The translations under genes and the position numbers were made by a program. The notes under the pieces are model-generated. The model did no database searches, had not been told where the DNA came from, and worked only from the letters and a program-made list of their open reading frames with translations. Shown piece after piece: positions 7,739 to 16,190 of a DNA stretch of 64,000 nucleotides. Origin of the DNA: Roseomonas sp. (GTDB lineage: Bacteria; Pseudomonadota; Alphaproteobacteria; Acetobacterales; Acetobacteraceae). Numbering within the stretch: position 1 is the stretch's first letter; each line of letters starts with the position of its first letter. The stretch spans positions 21,838 to 85,837 of the forward strand of contig JADCFQ010000004.1 in NCBI GenBank assembly GCA_020249435.1, written 5' to 3'.

Positions 7739-9379
7739 ATGGCTGCAGCGGATGCCGATACTTTCGATTACGTGATTGTGGGTGCCGGGGCGGCGGGGTC
7801 TATCCTCGCGGCGCGGCTGACGGAAGACCCGGAGACCACCGTCTGCGTTCTGGAAGCCGGCCCGCCCGATACCAACCCCTTCATTCATATTCCTGCTGGT
7901 TTCATCAAGGCTTTGGTGAATCCCGATATCACCTGGCAATTCAGCACCGAGCCCACCGAGAATACTGCCGGGCGCCGCGTGAAAACCGTACAAGGCCGCA
8001 CCTTGGGTGGCGGTTCTTCGATCAACGGCATGATCTATAATCGCGGACAGCCGGGGGATCAGGATAGCTGGGCGCAGCGCGGTAATCGCGGTTGGGGCTA
8101 TGCGGATTGCCTGCCCTATTACAAGCGGAGCGAGAAGCGCCTCGGCTTTGGTGAGGAACGGCGCGGGCGTGATGGCGGCGTGCCCGTGACAGACATGGAT
8201 TGGTTCAATCCCGTATCGGAAGCCTTTATCGCCGGCTGTGTCGCTTCCGGTATTCCGCGCAACCCGGATTACAATAACGGCAATCAGGCCGGCGTTGGGT
8301 ATTTCCAGCGCGCCATTCATCGTGGCCGGCGTATCTCAGCCGCGCGCGGCTTTCTGCATCCTGCCATGGCGCGCAAGACGCTTGATGTGCGCACCAATGC
8401 GCGCGTCTGCGGCATTATTCTGGAAGGTAAGCGCGCCGTTGGTGTGCGCTATTTGAACCAGCGCGGCGGGACGCCGCGTGAAGTGCGCGCCAGGCGGGAA
8501 GTGATCATCTCAGCCGGCACCGCGAACACCGCGCGCTTGTTGCAGGTTTCCGGCATTGGTCCTGGCTGGCTTTTGCAGAAACTCGGCGTGCCTGTGCTGC
8601 ATGAATTGCGCGGCGTGGGTGAGAATTTTCGCGACCATTATGCAACCCGCGTTGTCATGCGTGCGAAGCCAGGTGTCACCACGCTGAATGAATTGGCACG
8701 TGGCGTGAAGCTGGCGGGGCAAGTGGCGCGTTGGGCGATGGGGCGGCCCTCCATCCTCGCGACCGTGCCGTCGCATGTCTATGTTTTCTGGAAATCCTTT
8801 GAAGGGCTGGATCAGCCCGATCTGCAATGTGTCTTCACGCCGGGGTCTTATGCGGAAGGCAAGGTCTATGTGCTGGATGATTATCCGGGGGTGACGGCTG
8901 GCGCCTGGCAGCATCGGCCAGAAAGCATCGGCTGGGTGCGCGCGAAGACTGCTGATGTCTTCGACGATCCGGAAATCCAGCCGAATTATCTGTCAGACCC
9001 CATGGATCGGCGCGTACATCTGGGCGGTATTCGGCTGATCCGGCGCTTGCTCAATACGCCGGAACTTAAGCCCTTTCTGGAAGCCGAAACCCTGCCCGGC
9101 CCGCATATCGATTCCGATGATGAGCTGATGGATTTCGCGCGGCGTAATGGGTCAACGACCTATCACCTGATCGGCACGGCGCGCATGGGGCCGAATACGG
9201 ACCCAACCGCTGTGGTGGATGACAGGTTGCGCGTGCATGGGCTGGAAGGCTTGCGCGTGGTGGATGCTTCGGTGATGCCGAATATGACGTCGGCCAATAC
9301 CTACGCCACCACCATGATGATTGCGGAAAAGGCATCGGATTTCATTCGTGGCCGCCCGCCATTGGAACCCATGTTGTAG
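7739..9379 (+). CDS. GMC family FAD-dependent oxidoreductase (choline dehydrogenase-like)
   Basis: The 546-residue protein starts at the ATG at 7739, which has AGGAAG at 7727-7732 as ribosome binding site. The earlier in-frame ATG at 7721 and the long upstream extension lack one. FDYVIVGAGAAGSILAARL (residues 9-27) binds FAD, QGRTLGGGSSINGM is GMC signature 1, and AGTANTARLLQVSGIG is signature 2. The catalytic His lies in TTYHLIGTARMG and the paired Asn in SANTYATTMMIAEKA. The family oxidises alcohols or related groups. It is followed 18 bp later by a class III CoA-transferase gene, so an alcohol-to-acid-to-CoA route is possible. Confidence 0.94.
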   Translation: MAAADADTFDYVIVGAGAAGSILAARLTEDPETTVCVLEAGPPDTNPFIHIPAGFIKALVNPDITWQFSTEPTENTAGRRVKTVQGRTLGGGSSINGMIYNRGQPGDQDSWAQRGNRGWGYADCLPYYKRSEKRLGFGEERRGRDGGVPVTDMDWFNPVSEAFIAGCVASGIPRNPDYNNGNQAGVGYFQRAIHRGRRISAARGFLHPAMARKTLDVRTNARVCGIILEGKRAVGVRYLNQRGGTPREVRARREVIISAGTANTARLLQVSGIGPGWLLQKLGVPVLHELRGVGENFRDHYATRVVMRAKPGVTTLNELARGVKLAGQVARWAMGRPSILATVPSHVYVFWKSFEGLDQPDLQCVFTPGSYAEGKVYVLDDYPGVTAGAWQHRPESIGWVRAKTADVFDDPEIQPNYLSDPMDRRVHLGGIRLIRRLLNTPELKPFLEAETLPGPHIDSDDELMDFARRNGSTTYHLIGTARMGPNTDPTAVVDDRLRVHGLEGLRVVDASVMPNMTSANTYATTMMIAEKASDFIRGRPPLEPML

Positions 9380-9397
9380 AATCCGAAGGGAAAGACA

Positions 9398-10534
9398 ATG
9401 GAATTGCCGCTGCACGGCATGCGCGTGATAGAAGTGGGCCAGGCTTTGGCGGGCCCCCTCGCCGGGGTGATCATGGCGGATATGGGCGCCGATGTGATCA
9501 AGGTGGAAAAACCAGATGGCGGCGATGATGCGCGCGCCTGGGGACCTCCCTTCGGGCCGGATGGTGAGACATCGCTCTATTTTCACGGGCAGAATCGTAA
9601 CAAGCGCTCCATCACGCTCGATCTGAAAAAGCCCGAGGATGTGGAGGCGCTGCACAAGCTTGTGGAAACGGCGGATGTACTGATTCAGAATCTGCGCCCT
9701 GGCGTGGTGGATGAAATCGGCATTGGGCCGAAAGCGATGCTGAAGCGGCATCCTCGGCTGGTATATTGCTCGATCTGGGCCTTTGGTCATGAAGGGCCGA
9801 TGCGCCTGAAACCTGGTTTTGATCCGCTGCTGCAAGCCTATGGCGCCATGATGTCTGTTACGGGCCGGCCAGAAGATCCGCCGACCTTTTGCGGCGCTTC
9901 GATCAATGACAAGGCGACGGGGATGTTCTGCGTGATCGGTGCCTTGGCGGCCTTGCGTCAGCGCGATCGTACCGGCAAGGGCTGCCTGGTGGATACATCA
10001 CTGTTTGAGACCGCCGTGCATTGGGTGGAAGGCCATGTGAATAATCACGTGGCAAGCGGCGATATCCCGAAGCGCCACGGCACGGGTGGTGCCGTGATTG
10101 TGCCCTATCAGGTGTTTGATACTGCGGATCGGCCGCTTTGCCTCGCTGCCGGGAATGATCGGCTTTGGGCGCGCTGCGCCAAGGTTTTGGGGCATGCGGA
10201 ATGGGCAAGCGATGTGCGTTTCGCGACAGGCCCGGCGCGTGTGCGCAACAAGGCCGCGCTTTTGCCTTTGATTGCGGAGGCGCTGCGCTTGCAGCCGCGC
10301 GATCATTGGCTGGCCGCGCTGGAGGCTGAGGGCGTGCCAAGCGGCCCGGTGAATGACATTGCGGAGCTCGCCGCAAGCCCACAATTCGCCGCGATGAGCA
10401 TGATGCAAAGCCTGCCCGAGGGCGGCCCGCGCGTGGTTGGTTTGCCGATTTCCTTCAACCGTCGCCGACCGCTTTCCCGCCGCCCAGCGCCGCGCATCGG
10501 GCAGCATAATCAGGAGATTTTAGGCCGACCCTAA
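9398..10534 (+). CDS. class III CoA-transferase (CaiB/BaiF family)
   Basis: 378 residues with the family opening LPLHGMRVIEVGQALAGPLAG and MADMGADVIKVEKPDGGDDA, followed by NRNKRSITLDLK (about 67-78). VDTSLFETA at about residue 197 contains the Asp expected to form the aspartyl-CoA thioester. The enzymes move CoA between carboxylic acids and work as interlocked dimers. The gene follows the GMC oxidoreductase gene by 18 bp and probably shares its transcript. The acid it activates cannot be named from sequence. Confidence 0.93.
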   Translation: MELPLHGMRVIEVGQALAGPLAGVIMADMGADVIKVEKPDGGDDARAWGPPFGPDGETSLYFHGQNRNKRSITLDLKKPEDVEALHKLVETADVLIQNLRPGVVDEIGIGPKAMLKRHPRLVYCSIWAFGHEGPMRLKPGFDPLLQAYGAMMSVTGRPEDPPTFCGASINDKATGMFCVIGALAALRQRDRTGKGCLVDTSLFETAVHWVEGHVNNHVASGDIPKRHGTGGAVIVPYQVFDTADRPLCLAAGNDRLWARCAKVLGHAEWASDVRFATGPARVRNKAALLPLIAEALRLQPRDHWLAALEAEGVPSGPVNDIAELAASPQFAAMSMMQSLPEGGPRVVGLPISFNRRRPLSRRPAPRIGQHNQEILGRP

Positions 10535-10560
10535 GGCCACCCAAACACCCTGGACTCTGA

Positions 10561-10610
10561 GGGGGCGCCGCGATACCAGCCTTGCAGCAGCAAGCAAAGG
10601 CGGAGCCCCC
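10561..10610 (+). promoter_or_regulatory. structured leader that includes the ribosome binding site of the creatininase gene
   Basis: GGGGGC at 10561-10566 can pair with GCCCCC at 10605-10610. After one mismatch, CCGC at 10568-10571 pairs with GCGG at 10600-10603. The right arm contains the GGAG (10602-10605) that serves the ATG at 10613, so folding would hide the ribosome binding site. Inside the loop a second perfect hairpin (CTTGC 10581-10585, GCAAG 10590-10594) can form. No U-run follows, so it is not a classical terminator of the gene before it. Confidence 0.5.
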
Positions 10611-10612
10611 CA

Positions 10613-11428
10613 ATGCCCCTTCCCAGCCGTTATTGGCAGGACCTCACCTGGCCGGATTTTCGCGCCCTTCCCGCCAATACCGTCGCGGTTTTGCCGGTTG
10701 GCGCCATTGAACAGCATGGGCCGCATCTGCCGGTGGCGGTGGATACTGCGATCAATCAGGGGATTGTCGCGCGCACGCTGAAAGTCATTCCGGATGATTT
10801 GCCGGTGCTGGTGCTGCCAACCCAGGCGGTGGCGCTTTCGGTGGAGCATTTGCGCTTTCCCGGCACCATCACCACCAGCGCGGAGACATTACTTGCGCTG
10901 ATCTGCGATATCGGCGCTTCGGTCGCGCGTGCGGGTGTGAAGCGCCTGGTGTTTTTGAACAGCCATGGCGGCAATGTCTCGGCGCTTGATATCGCGGCGC
11001 GGCGCTTGCGCATTCAGCACGGGCTTTTCGTGGTGAATGCCATGTGGGCGCGCATGGGCAAGCCGGAAGCCTTGCGCGATCCGGTAGAAGCACGCTTTGG
11101 CATTCATGCCGGACGCGATGAAACCGCGGTGATGCTGGCGCTGCGGCCTGATCTGGTGCGGATGGATAAGGCGCGGAATTTCGTGAGCCGCTGGCAGGGT
11201 GTTTCAACGGCGACACCCAGCATGGCGCCCGATGCCGGTGCGCCGCCCGCCTGGCAGGCGCAGGATCTTGGTGGGGCGGGCGCGGTCGGCAATGCCTCAG
11301 CCGCCACGGTGGAAATTGGGGAGGCGCTGTTGGACCACGCCGCGCAACGCATGGCGGCACTCTGGCAGCAGGTGGCTACCATGGACATTTCAAGCTGGCT
11401 GGATCAGGAGCCGAATCCCGATGCCTGA
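10613..11428 (+). CDS. creatininase family protein (amidohydrolase)
   Basis: 271 residues with the creatininase metal-site motifs in order: LPVGAIEQHGPHLPVAVDT (about 25-43, with Glu, His and Asp ligands), SVEHLRFPGTIT, NSHGGNVSAL (about 122-131), and a late IHAGRDETAVM with the remaining Glu. Members open cyclic amides such as creatinine, or act on formamidopyrimidine and mycofactocin-type substrates. The ATG is preceded by GGAG inside a predicted hairpin. Its stop overlaps the start of the next gene (ATGCCTGA), so it heads an operon with two FAD-linked oxidoreductases and a flavodoxin-fold reductase. Confidence 0.93.
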   Translation: MPLPSRYWQDLTWPDFRALPANTVAVLPVGAIEQHGPHLPVAVDTAINQGIVARTLKVIPDDLPVLVLPTQAVALSVEHLRFPGTITTSAETLLALICDIGASVARAGVKRLVFLNSHGGNVSALDIAARRLRIQHGLFVVNAMWARMGKPEALRDPVEARFGIHAGRDETAVMLALRPDLVRMDKARNFVSRWQGVSTATPSMAPDAGAPPAWQAQDLGGAGAVGNASAATVEIGEALLDHAAQRMAALWQQVATMDISSWLDQEPNPDA

Positions 11429-12782
11429 TATTGCTGCCTTCACCGCTGAGTTGGGCGGGCTTGAACAATCCACTGATGCCGCGCTGCTGCGGCAGAAAAG
11501 CCGCGACTTTTATTGGTACAGCCCGATCCTGACGCGACAATTGGATGGCAAGCGCGCGGATATCTGGCTGCGCCCGCAGAATGAAGATGAGGTGATGCGT
11601 ATCCTGCATGCCGCACGCCGGCATAGCGTGCCGATTACGGTGCGCGGAGGTGCGACCGGCAATTACGGCCAGTGCGTGCCGCTGAATGGCGGTGCTGTTC
11701 TGGACACAACGGCGATGGTAGCGCCGATTGCGCTGAAGGATGGCGTGCTGGAAGCCGAAGCCGGTGCGCGCATGATTGATCTTGACCTTTGGGCGCGCGA
11801 ACGCGGCTGGGAGCTTCGGCTTTGGCCCAGCACCAAACGCACCGCGACCATTGCGGGCTTTGTTGCTGGTGGTGGCGCAGGTGTTGGCGGCATCAGCCAC
11901 GGCACCATGCGCGAACGCGGTAATCTGCTTGGTGTGCGTGTGGCGACGCTGCAAGACCCTCCTGCACTGCTTGATCTGGAAGGTGATGAGGCGAATCCGG
12001 TCAATCGCACCTATGGCACCACGGGCGTTATCACACGCGTACGCCTGCCGCTGACGCCGGCGCAGGATTGGCGCGATATTGCCGTGGTGTTTTCGGATTT
12101 CGCGGCGGCGGGGCGTTTTGCGCTGGCGCTGGCCTTCGCTGATGGTATCCCCAAGAAAATGTGCGGCGTGTTTGATGCGCGGCTGCCGCCTTTCTTCCGT
12201 GCCATTGCGGATGTGGTGCCGGCGGATCACGCGCTGGCGCTGGTGATGGTCGCCCCTTCCGGTCTTGTCGCGCTGCGCGATATGGCGCGCGAACATGGTG
12301 GGCGGATTGTCGCGGATCAGGACACGGTCGCGGCTGAGCGTGATCCGGAAGCGACCCCTTTCTATGAATATTGCTGGAACCACACCACCTTGCAGGTGCT
12401 GAAGCGTGATCGCGGCGTGACTTATCTGCAATGCCGCTTTCCCTTTGAAGGCACTTTGGAATCGGTCGAGAAAGTACGCGCTGCCTTCCCGGATGAGGTT
12501 TGGATGCACACGGAATGCGTGCGCTTCGGCGGGCGTACCACCATGACCGCCCTGCCGGTCATTCGCTGGAAAGACGATGCGCGGCTTGCCGAGATCATCG
12601 CCGGCTTTGAAGCGGCCGGTGCCGGCATTGCCAATCCGCATTTCTTCACCATTGAGGAAGGTTCCGGCTATCGCCGCGTGCCAGGCGATCAGCTGGGTTT
12701 CAAGCGCCGCGTTGATCCTTTGGGTCTGTTCAATCCCGGCAAGATGAAAAGTTTCGATGAACCAGAAAGCAACGCCGCATGA
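11421..12782 (+). CDS. FAD-binding oxidoreductase (GlcD/vanillyl-alcohol-oxidase fold), copy 1
   Basis: The 453-residue protein starts at the ATG overlapping the creatininase stop; the longer upstream frame lies inside that gene. The FAD-binding PP-loop region contains SVPITVRGGATGNYGQCVPL (about 70-89), and WPSTKRTATIAGFVAGGGAG (about 135-154) binds the flavin. It ends with VDPLGLFNPGKM, typical of this fold. Members oxidise hydroxy acids, alcohols or sugars. The downstream gene is a clear paralogue, aligned along its whole length. The pair may be two enzymes or a heteromer; the substrate is unknown. Confidence 0.92.
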   Translation: MPDIAAFTAELGGLEQSTDAALLRQKSRDFYWYSPILTRQLDGKRADIWLRPQNEDEVMRILHAARRHSVPITVRGGATGNYGQCVPLNGGAVLDTTAMVAPIALKDGVLEAEAGARMIDLDLWARERGWELRLWPSTKRTATIAGFVAGGGAGVGGISHGTMRERGNLLGVRVATLQDPPALLDLEGDEANPVNRTYGTTGVITRVRLPLTPAQDWRDIAVVFSDFAAAGRFALALAFADGIPKKMCGVFDARLPPFFRAIADVVPADHALALVMVAPSGLVALRDMAREHGGRIVADQDTVAAERDPEATPFYEYCWNHTTLQVLKRDRGVTYLQCRFPFEGTLESVEKVRAAFPDEVWMHTECVRFGGRTTMTALPVIRWKDDARLAEIIAGFEAAGAGIANPHFFTIEEGSGYRRVPGDQLGFKRRVDPLGLFNPGKMKSFDEPESNAA

Positions 12783-14200
12783 AGCATGATATCGCTGGCC
12801 TGATGGCCGCCCTCCCCGATATTCGCTGGGTGACGGATGCCGCGCTGGTGCGCCAACGCAGCCGTGATTTCTTCTGGTATAGCCCTGTGCTGAAGCGCCA
12901 ATTGAATGGCGTAAGCGCGGATGTGGTGGCCGAAGCGCAGGATGAGGCTGATGTGGTGCGCATCCTGGCAGCCTGTCATGCGCGGCGCATTCCAGTGACT
13001 CCGCGCGGTGCCGGCACCGGCAATTACGGCCAGGCCATGCCGCTTTTTGGCGGTGTGGTGCTGGATGTCTCGGGGCTTGATAAGCTGCTGTGGGCCAAGC
13101 CCGGCATGATGCGCGCGCAAGCCGGCGCCAAGCTTATCACGCTTGATGAACAAACGCGCCAGCAAGTGGGCGGCGAATTGCGCTTTCATCCTTCCACCAA
13201 GCGCACAGCGACGATTGGTGGCTTTGTCGCTGGCGGTTCGGCGGGGGCGGGTTCCTGCATGTGGGGGTCCTTCCGGGAACCTGGCAATGTGCTCGGGCTT
13301 CGCGTGATCACCATGGAAGCCACGCCGCGCATTCTGGAATTGCGTGGCGCGGAGATTGAAAAAGCCAATCACGCCTATGGCACGAATGGCATCATTACTG
13401 AGGTCGAGATGCCGCTCGCCCCCGCTCATGATTGGGTGGATGTGATGATGGCCTTCCCGAGTTTCATGGAAGCCGCACGTTTTGCAGAAGCCGTGACACT
13501 GGCTGATGGCATTGTGAAAAAGCTCGCCACCGTTGTCGCGGCGCCTGTGCCGCAACAATATTTCCGCCATTTCGAAGGGCGTATTCCGGCGGGCATGAGC
13601 ATTACCATGCTGATGATCGCCGCGCCCTTCCTGGAGGCTTTTGAGGCGCTGAAAATCAAGCATGGTGCTGTGCAGGCGGAAATCTATCGCTGTCCGACAG
13701 AAGAAGCCACCGTGCCGCTTTATGAACACGCTTGGAACCACACCACGCTGCAAGCGCTGAAGCTGGATCGCGGTATCACCTATCTGCAGACACTTTTCCC
13801 GCCGCCCGGTCACATGGCTTTGGTGGAAAAGATGGAAGCACTGTTTGGTGATGAAGTGCCGATGCATCTGGAATTCGTGCGCTTTGGCGGGCATGTCACC
13901 TGCTTTGGTCTGCAATTGGTGCGCTATACCAGTGAAGAACGCCTGGCCGAGATTATTCGTATTCATGAAGCCAATGGTTGCCCTGTCTTCAACCCGCATG
14001 CGTTCTCATTGGAAGAAGGCGGCATGAAGCGCGTTGATGCGCGGCAATTGGCCTTCAAGAAGGAAGCCGATCCGCTTGGCCTGCTCAACCCCGGCAAGAT
14101 GCTCGCCTGGGATGATCCGGAATGGTCGCCGGAACGCCCGCGCACACATTACATGTATGGCGATCCGGATGCGCCCGAGATTGAAGAAAAGCTGGATTAG
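12779..14200 (+). CDS. FAD-binding oxidoreductase (GlcD/vanillyl-alcohol-oxidase fold), copy 2
   Basis: 473 residues, starting 4 bp inside copy 1 (ATGA). It repeats the layout of copy 1: ALVRQRSRDFFWYSPVLKRQ near the start, RGAGTGNYGQAMPLFGG at about residue 78, HPSTKRTATIGGFVAGGSAG at about residue 138, and ADPLGLLNPGKM near the end. It has a C-terminal tail of about 25 residues that copy 1 lacks (SPERPRTHYMYGDPDAPE). The strong likeness and adjacency indicate tandem duplication followed by divergence. It probably uses FAD to oxidise a product of the creatininase-family step, but that is inference from the operon. Confidence 0.92.
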   Translation: MKHDIAGLMAALPDIRWVTDAALVRQRSRDFFWYSPVLKRQLNGVSADVVAEAQDEADVVRILAACHARRIPVTPRGAGTGNYGQAMPLFGGVVLDVSGLDKLLWAKPGMMRAQAGAKLITLDEQTRQQVGGELRFHPSTKRTATIGGFVAGGSAGAGSCMWGSFREPGNVLGLRVITMEATPRILELRGAEIEKANHAYGTNGIITEVEMPLAPAHDWVDVMMAFPSFMEAARFAEAVTLADGIVKKLATVVAAPVPQQYFRHFEGRIPAGMSITMLMIAAPFLEAFEALKIKHGAVQAEIYRCPTEEATVPLYEHAWNHTTLQALKLDRGITYLQTLFPPPGHMALVEKMEALFGDEVPMHLEFVRFGGHVTCFGLQLVRYTSEERLAEIIRIHEANGCPVFNPHAFSLEEGGMKRVDARQLAFKKEADPLGLLNPGKMLAWDDPEWSPERPRTHYMYGDPDAPEIEEKLD

Positions 14201-14209
14201 GCGCGCGCC

Positions 14210-14791
14210 GTGCGGGTGCTGCTGATCCATTGCCATCCGCGTGCGGAGAGTTTTTCGGCGGCGCTCCGCGATGCCGCGCGAGAAGCATTGCAAGCCGCCG
14301 GGCACGAGTTGGAATGCCGTGATCTTTACGCGGAGGGCTTCACCGCAGCGCTCAGTGATGCCGAGCATCGCGATTACCTCGATCCCTCCAGCCATCCGCC
14401 GGATGTCGCGGATCATGTTGCTTCACTGCAACGGGCCGAGGCTTTGCTGCTGGTTTATCCCACCTGGTGGTATGGGCTGCCCGCCATGCTCAAGGGCTGG
14501 CTTGATCGCATCTGGGCGCCCGGGGTTGCCTTCAGGCTTGGCGATGGCGCGATTGAACCGCTGCTGACGAACATCAAGCGCATCGGTGTGGTCACGACCT
14601 ATGGCTCGCCCTTGTGGTTTTTGTGGTTGATTGGCTGGCCGGACAAGAAGCTGATCAATCGCGGCCTCAGGCGGTTATGCGCGCGCAGCTGTCGTGTAGA
14701 CTGGCTTTTACTGACACGGATGGATCAGCGCAGCGCACCGGAACGCGCAGCGTTTCTGGCGAAGGTGAAGGCGCGGCTTAGCCGCTGGTAG
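14210..14791 (+). CDS. NAD(P)H dehydrogenase (quinone) / flavodoxin-2 fold protein
   Basis: 193 residues starting with GTG at 14210, nine bases after the previous stop. VLLIHCHPRAESFSAAL (residues 3-19) is the FMN/FAD phosphate loop of the NQO1/MdaB/KefF group, and LLLVYPTWWYGLPAMLKGWLDR (read as LLLVYPTWWYG and LPAMLKGWLDR) at about residues 80-101 is the second diagnostic block. The family reduces quinones or related acceptors with two electrons from NAD(P)H. It is the last gene of the operon from 10613. A palindromic repeat follows two bases after the stop codon. Confidence 0.92.
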   Translation: MRVLLIHCHPRAESFSAALRDAAREALQAAGHELECRDLYAEGFTAALSDAEHRDYLDPSSHPPDVADHVASLQRAEALLLVYPTWWYGLPAMLKGWLDRIWAPGVAFRLGDGAIEPLLTNIKRIGVVTTYGSPLWFLWLIGWPDKKLINRGLRRLCARSCRVDWLLLTRMDQRSAPERAAFLAKVKARLSRW

Positions 14792-14792
14792 A

Positions 14793-14836
14793 GCATTTTC
14801 AAGCCAAGTGAACTCACTTGGCGACTCGGAAAATGC
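14793..14836. repeat. double-palindrome repeat, copy 1 (44 bp)
   Basis: Nested perfect arms: outer GCATTTTC (14793-14800) with GAAAATGC (14829-14836), inner GCCAAGTGA (14803-14811) with TCACTTGGC (14814-14822). It lies between convergent stop codons. A second copy with the same layout is at 58841-58883 in the opposite orientation. A run of six A follows at 14841-14846, which is the wrong polarity for a U-tract of either flanking gene, so this is not a standard intrinsic terminator, although it may still mark transcript ends. Confidence 0.85.
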
Positions 14837-14846
14837 GATCAAAAAA

Positions 14847-16190
14847 TTACTCAAACAAATGATCCAATTCGCGCCAATCCGGCACTTCCGCATCCAGCAC
14901 CTTGCCATTGCGGAGCACAATGCGGTCCGCTTGCGGGCGCGATAGCCATTCGGTCATGTGGCGCGCGCGGAACAGGACAAGATCAGCCGGCGCGCCCGTG
15001 CGGATCATGCCCGCCCCTTGCAGCCCCATTGCCGCGGCAGGGCGCGCACCAACGGAAAGCGGCCAATCACCATAGGGGTGATCCAGATGCAGGATCCGCG
15101 TGGCTTCACGCATCACCTCCACCATGTCGAGATCACCATAGGCGTAGAAAGGATCGCGCGTATTGTCGGAAGCGAGGGAGACAGAAACACCCGCCGCCTG
15201 CATTTCATGCACCAAAGTCACACCGCGCCAACGCGGCGTGCGTCCGGGCTCGCGGTCCTGCAAATACATATTGCACATGGGCAGCACCACAATCGCAACG
15301 CCGGCATCAGCGCAGGCCTTGATGGTTTCCAGCGCGAATTCATCTGTCTGGCGTGAGAGGGAACAGCAATGGCCGCATTGGATGCGCCCCTTGAAGCCGC
15401 GCCGCATGGCGGTCAGCGCAATTTCACGCAAGGCGCGCGCGCCGGTTTCCCCGCTTTCATCCACATGCAGATCAAGATCGAGGCCGCGCGCTTCGGCAAG
15501 GGCGAAGAAATGATCCAGCATGGCGTGGAACTCGGGCGGAATATCGTCATGAATGCCGCCGGAAAGCCGCGTCACCATGCCCAGGACGCCGCCGGATTCC
15601 GCGACAATATCGGCAAGCTGCGCGCCCTCATCCCCCGCAAAGCGATCAAGCGGCGCGATGGAGGAAGCCTGCAAGGTGATCCGCCCCGCCCAATCATCGC
15701 GCAGCTGGCGGAACATGCGCCAGGCCTTGGGCGCATGGGGCATGTAGCTATCGAGATGCGTGCGCAGCGCAACCGTGCCATGGGCGTAAGCCGCACGCAG
15801 CGCGAATTCGGCCCGCGCGCGCATATCGGCTTCGGACCAATTCACATCGCGATCCGCCATGACGGTGGTGAGCGCACCGAAGAAGCTGCCATCGGGATTG
15901 GCGGCACGTTGCCAGATATGGCCCTTATCCAGATGCGTATGCGCATCCAGCATGCCGGGCCAGACCTGCCCGCCATCGAGGGACACACCATCCGGGGCAG
16001 AGCCGAGCGGAGCGATGGCAGCAATGCGCCCCTGTTCAACACGCAGATCAAACCGCGCAATGCCATCGCGGTCCAAGGGCAGAGCAGCCGCGCCTTCCAG
16101 CACTGCGGCCGGGGCACGCGCATCACGCAACCAGAAATCACTGCCCGCGCCGGCCAAGGCAGCGCGGGTCTTTGCCATGGCGCTACTCAT
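14847..16190 (-). CDS. cytosine deaminase-like amidohydrolase
   Basis: 447 residues. QVWPGMLDAHTHLDKGHIW (about 75-93) is the CodA-type variant of the metal site (HxHLDK), LRTHLDSY (about 142) and DLHVDESGE (about 241) supply further ligands, and SLASDNTRDPFYAYGDLD (about 341-358) holds the late Asp region. The CodA group deaminates cytosine, isocytosine, creatinine or triazine-like rings with Fe or Zn. Its start overlaps the permease stop by 4 bp (ATGA), which supports the MSSAMAK start. The ABC importer genes directly upstream make a salvage role for an imported ring compound likely. Confidence 0.88.
   Translation of the reverse strand: MSSAMAKTRAALAGAGSDFWLRDARAPAAVLEGAAALPLDRDGIARFDLRVEQGRIAAIAPLGSAPDGVSLDGGQVWPGMLDAHTHLDKGHIWQRAANPDGSFFGALTTVMADRDVNWSEADMRARAEFALRAAYAHGTVALRTHLDSYMPHAPKAWRMFRQLRDDWAGRITLQASSIAPLDRFAGDEGAQLADIVAESGGVLGMVTRLSGGIHDDIPPEFHAMLDHFFALAEARGLDLDLHVDESGETGARALREIALTAMRRGFKGRIQCGHCCSLSRQTDEFALETIKACADAGVAIVVLPMCNMYLQDREPGRTPRWRGVTLVHEMQAAGVSVSLASDNTRDPFYAYGDLDMVEVMREATRILHLDHPYGDWPLSVGARPAAAMGLQGAGMIRTGAPADLVLFRARHMTEWLSRPQADRIVLRNGKVLDAEVPDWRELDHLFE

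Noticed and set aside
11376..13999. long minus-strand frames (421 and 436 codons) opposite the tandem FAD oxidoreductases
   Set aside because: Both cover the paralogues in the same relative frame and have shadow-like composition. They reflect the duplication, not genes.
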